Shown here one piece after another: positions 59,330 to 64,000 of a stretch of 64,000 nucleotides of DNA. The translations under genes and the position numbers were made by a program. The stretch spans positions 6,262,001 to 6,326,000 of the forward strand of contig OZ316896.1 of the NCBI GenBank assembly GCA_973895155.1, in the 5' to 3' direction. Below the pieces are notes generated by a model. The model worked only from the letters and a program-made list of their open reading frames with translations, searched no databases and was not told the origin of the DNA. Source of the stretch: Marsupella aquatica. Taxonomy: Eukaryota > Marchantiophyta. Numbering within the stretch: the stretch's first letter is position 1; each line of letters opens with the position of its first letter.

Positions 59330-60215
59330 TCAGATGCCATCTGGAAGCCTCGACCCATGTTAGAGAGGCTCTCCGAGATTAGATCTTGCACCGGATCTCA
59401 CCAAGTTTCATCTTGGAGAGGCTCTCCAACATGCCATCTTGCGCAGGTATGAGGCCTCGACCCATCTTGGAGAGGCTCTCCGAGATTAGATCTTGCACCG
59501 GATCTCACCAAGTTTCATCTTGGAGAGGCTCTCCGACATGCCATCTTGCGCAGGTATGAGGCCTCGACCCATCTTGGAGAGGCTCTCCAAGATTAGATCT
59601 TGCACCGGATCTCACCAAGTTTCATCTTGGAGAGGCTCTCCGACATGCCATCTTGCGTAGGTATGAGGCCTCGACCCATCTTGGAGAGGCTCTCCGAGAT
59701 TAGATCTTGCACCGGATCTCACCAAGTTTCATCTTGGAGAGGCTCTCCGACATGCCATCTTGCGCAGGTATGAGGCCTCGACCCATCTTGGAGAGGCTCT
59801 CCAAGATTAGATCTTGCACCGGATCTCACCAAGTTTCATCTTGGAGAGGCTCTCCGACATGCCATCTTGCGTAGGTATGAGGCCTCGACCCATCTTGGAG
59901 AGGCTCTCCGAGATTAGATCTTGCACCGGATCTCACCAAGTTTCATCTTGGAGAGGCTCTCCGAGATGCCATCTTGTGGAGGTATGTAGCCTTGACCCAT
60001 GTTGGAGAGGCTCTCCGAGATACCATCTTGCGCAGGTATGAAGGGTTTAGGGATGTTGGAGAGGCTCTCCGAGATGCCATCTTTAGGTGTGTAGCAAGGA
60101 TTAGGCCCAATATTTGTCAGAGAGGCTCTCCAAAGTTATCACCAACCTGATATGTCATCTCGGAGAGCCTCTCCGAGGTCTGATCTTGTGTAATATTCAA
60201 TTTTGGAGAGGCTCT
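59330..60215. repeat. Palindrome array C1, 107-bp higher-order units
   Basis: A unit of 107 bp (checked from 59446 to 59553) is repeated about five times. Each unit holds two copies of the palindrome with central G: one followed by TTAGATCTTGCACCGG, the other by CATGCCATCTTGCG. Flanking units to 60215 are more diverged. It lies between the two divergent genes. Confidence 0.93.
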
Positions 60216-60235
60216 GACATGGGTCCTCAATGACA

Positions 60236-60810
60236 TGTCATCTCGGAGAGCCTCTCCGACTTACGTCCCCACTTTACATGTCATCTCGGAGAGCCTCTCC
60301 GACTTACGTCCCCACTTTACATGTCAACTCGGAGAGCCTCTCCGACTTAGTCCCCACTTTACATGTCATCTCGGAGAGCCTCTCCGACTTACGTCCCCAC
60401 TTTACATGTCAACTCGGAGAGCCTCTCCGACTTATGTCCCCACTTTACATGTCATCTCGAAGAGCCTCTCCGACTTACGTCCCCACTTTACATGTCATCT
60501 CGGAGAGCCTCTCCGACTTACGTCCCCACTTTACATGTCATCTCGGAGAGCCTCTCCGACTTACGTCCCCACTTTACATGTCAACTCGGAGAGCCTCTCC
60601 CACTTACGTCCCTACTTTACATGTCATCTCGGAGAGCCTCTCCGACTTACGTCCCCACTTTACATGTCAACTCGGAGAGCCTCTCCGACTTACGTCCCCA
60701 CTTTACATGTCATCTCGGAGAGGCTCTCCGACTTACGTCCCTACTTTACATGTCATCTCGGAGAGCCTCTTCGACTTAAGTCCCCACTTTACATGTCAGA
60801 GTGGAGAGCT
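60236..60810. repeat. Palindrome array C2, 43-bp units
   Basis: About 14 units with a period of 43 bp, mostly central C, with spacer CTTACGTCCCCACTTTACAT. One unit (near 60716) has central G. Since 43 is not divisible by 3, all three frames stay open by chance and give look-alike peptides; I do not call them genes. Confidence 0.95.
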
Positions 60811-60859
60811 TATCTGACATGGGGGCGTGACATATCTCGGAGACAATCTGGAACTTGAG

Positions 60860-61395
60860 ACTGGCTTGACATGTCGTGCAAGTACTGAATATTTTTTGGA
60901 ATTAAATCCAGTCATTCAATGATCGTACTCATTAATACCAAGGAATGATAGGAAATCTTATCTGGTCTGGAATCAATCGTACCAAGGACATTATGGCGTG
61001 AAGGGGTAGTAATAATGAAAGCATCTGTACAGGTACTTCAGTGTTGCGACTCTGACATGAGTCAAATCTAGGCATTCATCATTATCAGAGTATGACAACA
61101 TATAAGCCAATAAACTGCTAACATGTCAACTTCCTCCCGTGGCCCCTACCACTTGTAATCAATGAGTGGTCCCATAGATCTCCTGTTGCTTGGATGGGAC
61201 TCAACCTGCGTGACGGCGATAGTGAAGTCAGTTGTGATGCCCCTAGATCTTCCGTTGCCTAATAATGATGATGACTACTTTGGTGAGTCCCAGCCGTCTC
61301 TCGCCTTTCCTCATTTGAAAGGCGAGCAATTGAGGCCAAGCGAGTGCGAGTGCGGATGCAATTTACCTCATATTTCTTGGAGAGCGTAAGTTGCT
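60860..61395. other. Non-repetitive part of the divergent intergenic region
   Basis: No gene or palindrome seen. It probably carries distal promoter sequence of the downstream gene. Confidence 0.35.
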
Positions 61396-61865
61396 TTGTG
61401 ATCTTTCCCTCTCCGCGCTCTGTATGCTATGAGTTGTGTGCTGTGAGCTGTGGTGGTGCGAGTGCTGGAAGTAGTGCGATTGTGAGTGCAGTGCGATTGA
61501 GTGCGATTGTGAGTGCGAGTAGTTGTGCGGTGCGATTGAGTGCTATGCAAGTGGTGCGATTGAGCTTGCTGTGAGTGAGTTGTGGTGGTGCGAGTGCTGG
61601 AAGCAGTGCAATTGAGTGCGGTGAGTTGTGGCGGTCGAGTGCGAGTGTTGTGCGAGCGGTGTGATTGAGTGTTGTGCCACTGCCAGTGATTGAGCTTGCT
61701 GTGACTAAGCTGTGGCGGTGCAAGTGCTGGAAGCGGTGCGATTGAGTGCGGTGAGCTGTGGCGGTGCAAGTGCGAGTGCTGTGCGAGCGGTGCGATTGAG
61801 CTTGTTGCGACTGAGCTGTGGGTGGTGCAAGTGTTGTGCAAGTTGTGCTCGTGCAATTCAGTAGT
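61396..61865. repeat. GTGCGATTGAGTGC-type low-complexity repeat upstream of the ParB-like gene
   Basis: Words such as GTGCGATTGAG, GAGCTGTGG(C/T)GGTGC and GCGAGTGCTG are repeated irregularly, ending 15 bp before ATG 61881. The minus strand would read as a His/Thr/Ser-rich peptide, which I reject as a gene. The stretch probably lies in the 5' UTR or promoter. Confidence 0.75.
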
Positions 61866-61880
61866 TGGTGAGATTTGAAA

Positions 61881-64000
61881 ATGACAGGGAAGAGGAAGCA
61901 ACCCACTCCCTCTCCTTCATCGTCTGGTCGGCAGACCAGATCAAAGACAACAGAGAGCACCGCCAGTGGTCGGGAAACTCACACAGTGAAGAAGCTGGAG
62001 CCGAAGGTTCTGAACTTTGAAAATGTGTCTACTGAACGTCTGAACAAAGGTGCATTCGAAGGGATTGTTGGGGAGTACTTGCTTTCATTTGGAGCTGAAC
62101 CAAGTGGGAAGCCCAGAGAGCCACCTCGGATTCCACTATGTCGTTTGATGACAATGGAGGCAGTTTGGACTCTCCAACAGAGCTCCATTCTGAAGATGAA
62201 GAAGGACTTCGTGAAGAATGGGTATGTGGACAAGTTTTTGGAATTCCACATATCAGAGACCAATGCGCATAACGCCACCCACTCCATGTCTGAATTTTCC
62301 GCGGATTGGGACCCTCTATGGGAACAAGCTAACGCAAAATTTGAGATGGAGTGTGATGAGTACGAGGAGTTTCATGTTTTGAAGGGTAAGATGTTTTGGG
62401 TGTTTGATGGAAATCATCGCCTGAATGCATGTAGACAAGTGGCTGAAGAGTATCCTGACAAGCAGAAGTACCACCCTTGCATGAGATTCTCTCTTCTACA
62501 GCCTGGAAAACAAGGATTCAGGAAGATTGAGCAGGCAATGCACGGCCTCAACGCGTAAGTTTCCGCCCCCTTGGTTTTTGGTTGTTCTTGCATTTGTTGT
62601 TTTTTTGCACCCACATAGGCAATCCTATCTCGGAGAGGCTCTCCGAGATAGATACATACACACATACAATGTTTGGCTCTCAAAATGCTATCTCAGAGAG
62701 GCTCTCCGAGATAAACCTTCCCTTCTCGGAGAGCCTCTCCGAGATATCAATGCCTTCTTGGAGAGCGATGCCTTCTCAGAGAGCCTCTCCGAGATGTCCA
62801 TGCCTTCTCGGAGAGCATCTCCAAGAGAGATGTAATTTTCAGGTATGAAGACTTTGACGCCAACATTTGTCGCTTCTTTATGCAGGATAAGCGCAAACGT
62901 TGTGCAGACATCTTGGTTGACCGATGCAGACAGGGTGAAGAAGCTGTTGATGACACCTTTGGAGGAGTATCAGACATTGCTTCATCCGGATGGTTATGCT
63001 AGATTCTTAGCAGCAAGAAGCCATGGGCATGGAAAGACATGGTATAGCAAGTGCATGACAAAGGATGCTGCTGTGTACATCATGTCGTGGAATAATATTG
63101 AAGACGGGAGGATTCGTCTTGCGAAGGAGATGGCAGCCGATGCTGCAATTGGCCATGCCTGGAGTTTGGATAAGTTCCAAAAGGAAACCGCACTCATGAC
63201 GAGTGAAGCTTGTAGGTCTTGGGAGGGCAAAATGCAGAAGTTTGCTCAGATTGTCAATCTAGCAAATGGAGAGGAGTTTCTAGAGATTGCCGAGGAGCTG
63301 CACCAGTTGCAGAGTTAACAAAAAGATCGGCCACAAGTGCAAGTGGGGTTGGATCGAGTTAAATTGTTTGCAAGTGCGGTGATGCCTGCTGAGTGTCGAA
63401 ACAAGTTACTCCGCGTTCATTTCTCAACCGCGGAGGAGAAGAAGCGACACCACCATCCAGATGTATATGGTGATTCAGCAGTGAGAGCTTGGTTGCTAGT
63501 GTGGTCAATGTGGTGTTACATTGCCCATGTTGGCAGTTTGATAATGTCAGAGTTTGCCGAGAGTGCATATGATTCTGGTGAGTGGCAGAACTTCAATGGA
63601 AGCAAAGACGAGTTTGTTGAGTTTCACAACAAGATGTACAAGCAATTTGTACAGACTCGGTCCTATGAGGAGGGCAAGAAGATGTGGAATCCAGCAAAGC
63701 AAAGCAAAGATGTGTGGAGGAATCGTGCAAAGAGGTGTGTGGTCAGATATTTACTTCATCAGGAGAGCATTGGAGCCTCTACTTTCAAAGTGTTACCAAG
63801 TGCTCTGACTGCATGGATGACGGAGAAAGGCCCGCTGTCAATGTATCCAACAGATGGGCTGAAGCCATCAGCAAGAGTCTTTTCAGACTGGGAGAGACAA
63901 AATTGTCCATGGTTCATGGAGTTCAATGATTGGAATGAGTTCATTACGCCCGAAGAGAAGGAAGCTGCCAACCTCCTAAAGGAGGGGAAACTACCAGACA
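61881..64000 (+). CDS. Large protein with ParB/Srx-like DGNHR motif; runs off the window; one in-frame stop
   Basis: Exon 1 is 61881-62554 (ATG, basic S/T-rich start; donor AACGC|GTAAGT). Exon 2 starts at 62886 (acceptor TTTATGCAG), joined in phase 2. In exon 1, FWVFDGNHRLNACRQVAEEY resembles the DGNHR catalytic-type motif of ParB and sulfiredoxin nuclease/ATPase folds. Exon 2 continues to a TAA at 63316-63318, but the same frame is then open for all 227 codons to base 64000, with normal-looking protein such as AVRAWLLVWSMWCYIAHVG and PSARVFSDWERQNCPWFMEF. The TAA therefore looks like a nonsense mutation, a polymorphism or a missed intron, not the natural end. The intron carries palindrome array D. 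The function is unknown. It is divergent to the transposase and shares its intron repeats, so the two may belong to one mobile element. Confidence 0.6.
62622..62832. repeat. Palindrome array D (inside the ParB-like gene intron)
   Basis: Five or six copies of the 21-bp palindrome within intron 62555-62885, with spacers such as TAAACCTTCCCT, TATCAATGCCT and TGTCCATGCCT. Both central G (62628, 62692) and central C forms occur. The spacing is less regular than in the other arrays. Confidence 0.92.

Noticed and set aside
60230-60858. Overlapping open frames in three forward frames in array C2
   Set aside because: The 43-bp unit lacks stops in all frames, so the frames stay open by construction. 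Three near-identical proteins in three frames cannot all be real.
61368-61960. His/Thr/Ser-rich minus-strand proteins
   Set aside because: They are antisense translations of the GT-rich word repeat, with no independent evidence of coding.
54218-62832. CRISPR-like array of regularly spaced palindromes
   Set aside because: Spacers within an array are near-identical, not unique, the context is eukaryotic with introns, and there are no cas genes. These are tandem repeats of palindrome plus spacer.

Overview
The window is nuclear DNA from a land plant. Three spliced genes look like ordinary host genes: the end of an Sfi1-like centrin-binding gene, a plant-type pyruvate decarboxylase, and a chloroplast-targeted PotD-like (polyamine-binding) protein. 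The rest is mostly nested plant retrotransposons. An Sfi1-like gene in a genome full of Ty1/copia elements and chromoviruses fits a plant with flagellate sperm (bryophyte, lycophyte or fern) better than a flowering plant, but this is an inference and no species is claimed.

Layout. 1-1497: 3' end of the Sfi1-like gene (+). 2696-9266: full-length Ty1/copia element (+) with 343-bp LTRs, a CAGAG target duplication and seven in-frame stops. 10.8-13.1 kb: a decayed, internally inverted copia relative. 14.57-17.55 kb: a large inverted-repeat (foldback/MULE-like) element holding a solo LTR. 17995-21985: seven-exon pyruvate decarboxylase gene (-). 22.8-24.7 kb: decayed copia 5' end with a younger solo LTR inside it. 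26.4-26.8 kb: CACTA-like fragment. 28.2-37.2 kb: a four-level nest, with simple repeat invaded by a gypsy-type LTR, that by a full-length copia element (29331-35903, -), and that by a 284-bp hAT-like MITE. 37449-41123: PotD-like gene (+). 42.4-52.7 kb: a second nest, with a hAT remnant invaded by a deleted copia copy, that by a Ty3/gypsy chromovirus (-), and that by a 5'-truncated LINE with a 15-bp target duplication.

The most unusual part is 54.2-64.0 kb. Two divergent spliced genes, a MULE-like transposase with GCM-like and SWIM zinc motifs (-) and a large protein with a ParB/sulfiredoxin-like DGNHR motif (+), lie among more than 50 copies of one 21-bp palindrome (arms TCTCGGAGAG and CTCTCCGAGA around a single C or G). 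The palindromes form separate tandem arrays 3' of the transposase, inside its intron, in the intergenic space between the two genes, and inside the intron of the second gene. Each array has its own spacer and period. The shared core with array-private spacers suggests that the palindrome is the seeding unit and that each array then grew locally. Together the two genes and the palindromes may be one large, undescribed two-gene mobile element; its ends are not visible here.

The host genes do not obviously work together. Pyruvate decarboxylase serves ethanol fermentation, the PotD-like protein is probably plastid-located, and the Sfi1-like protein belongs to centrin-based structures.
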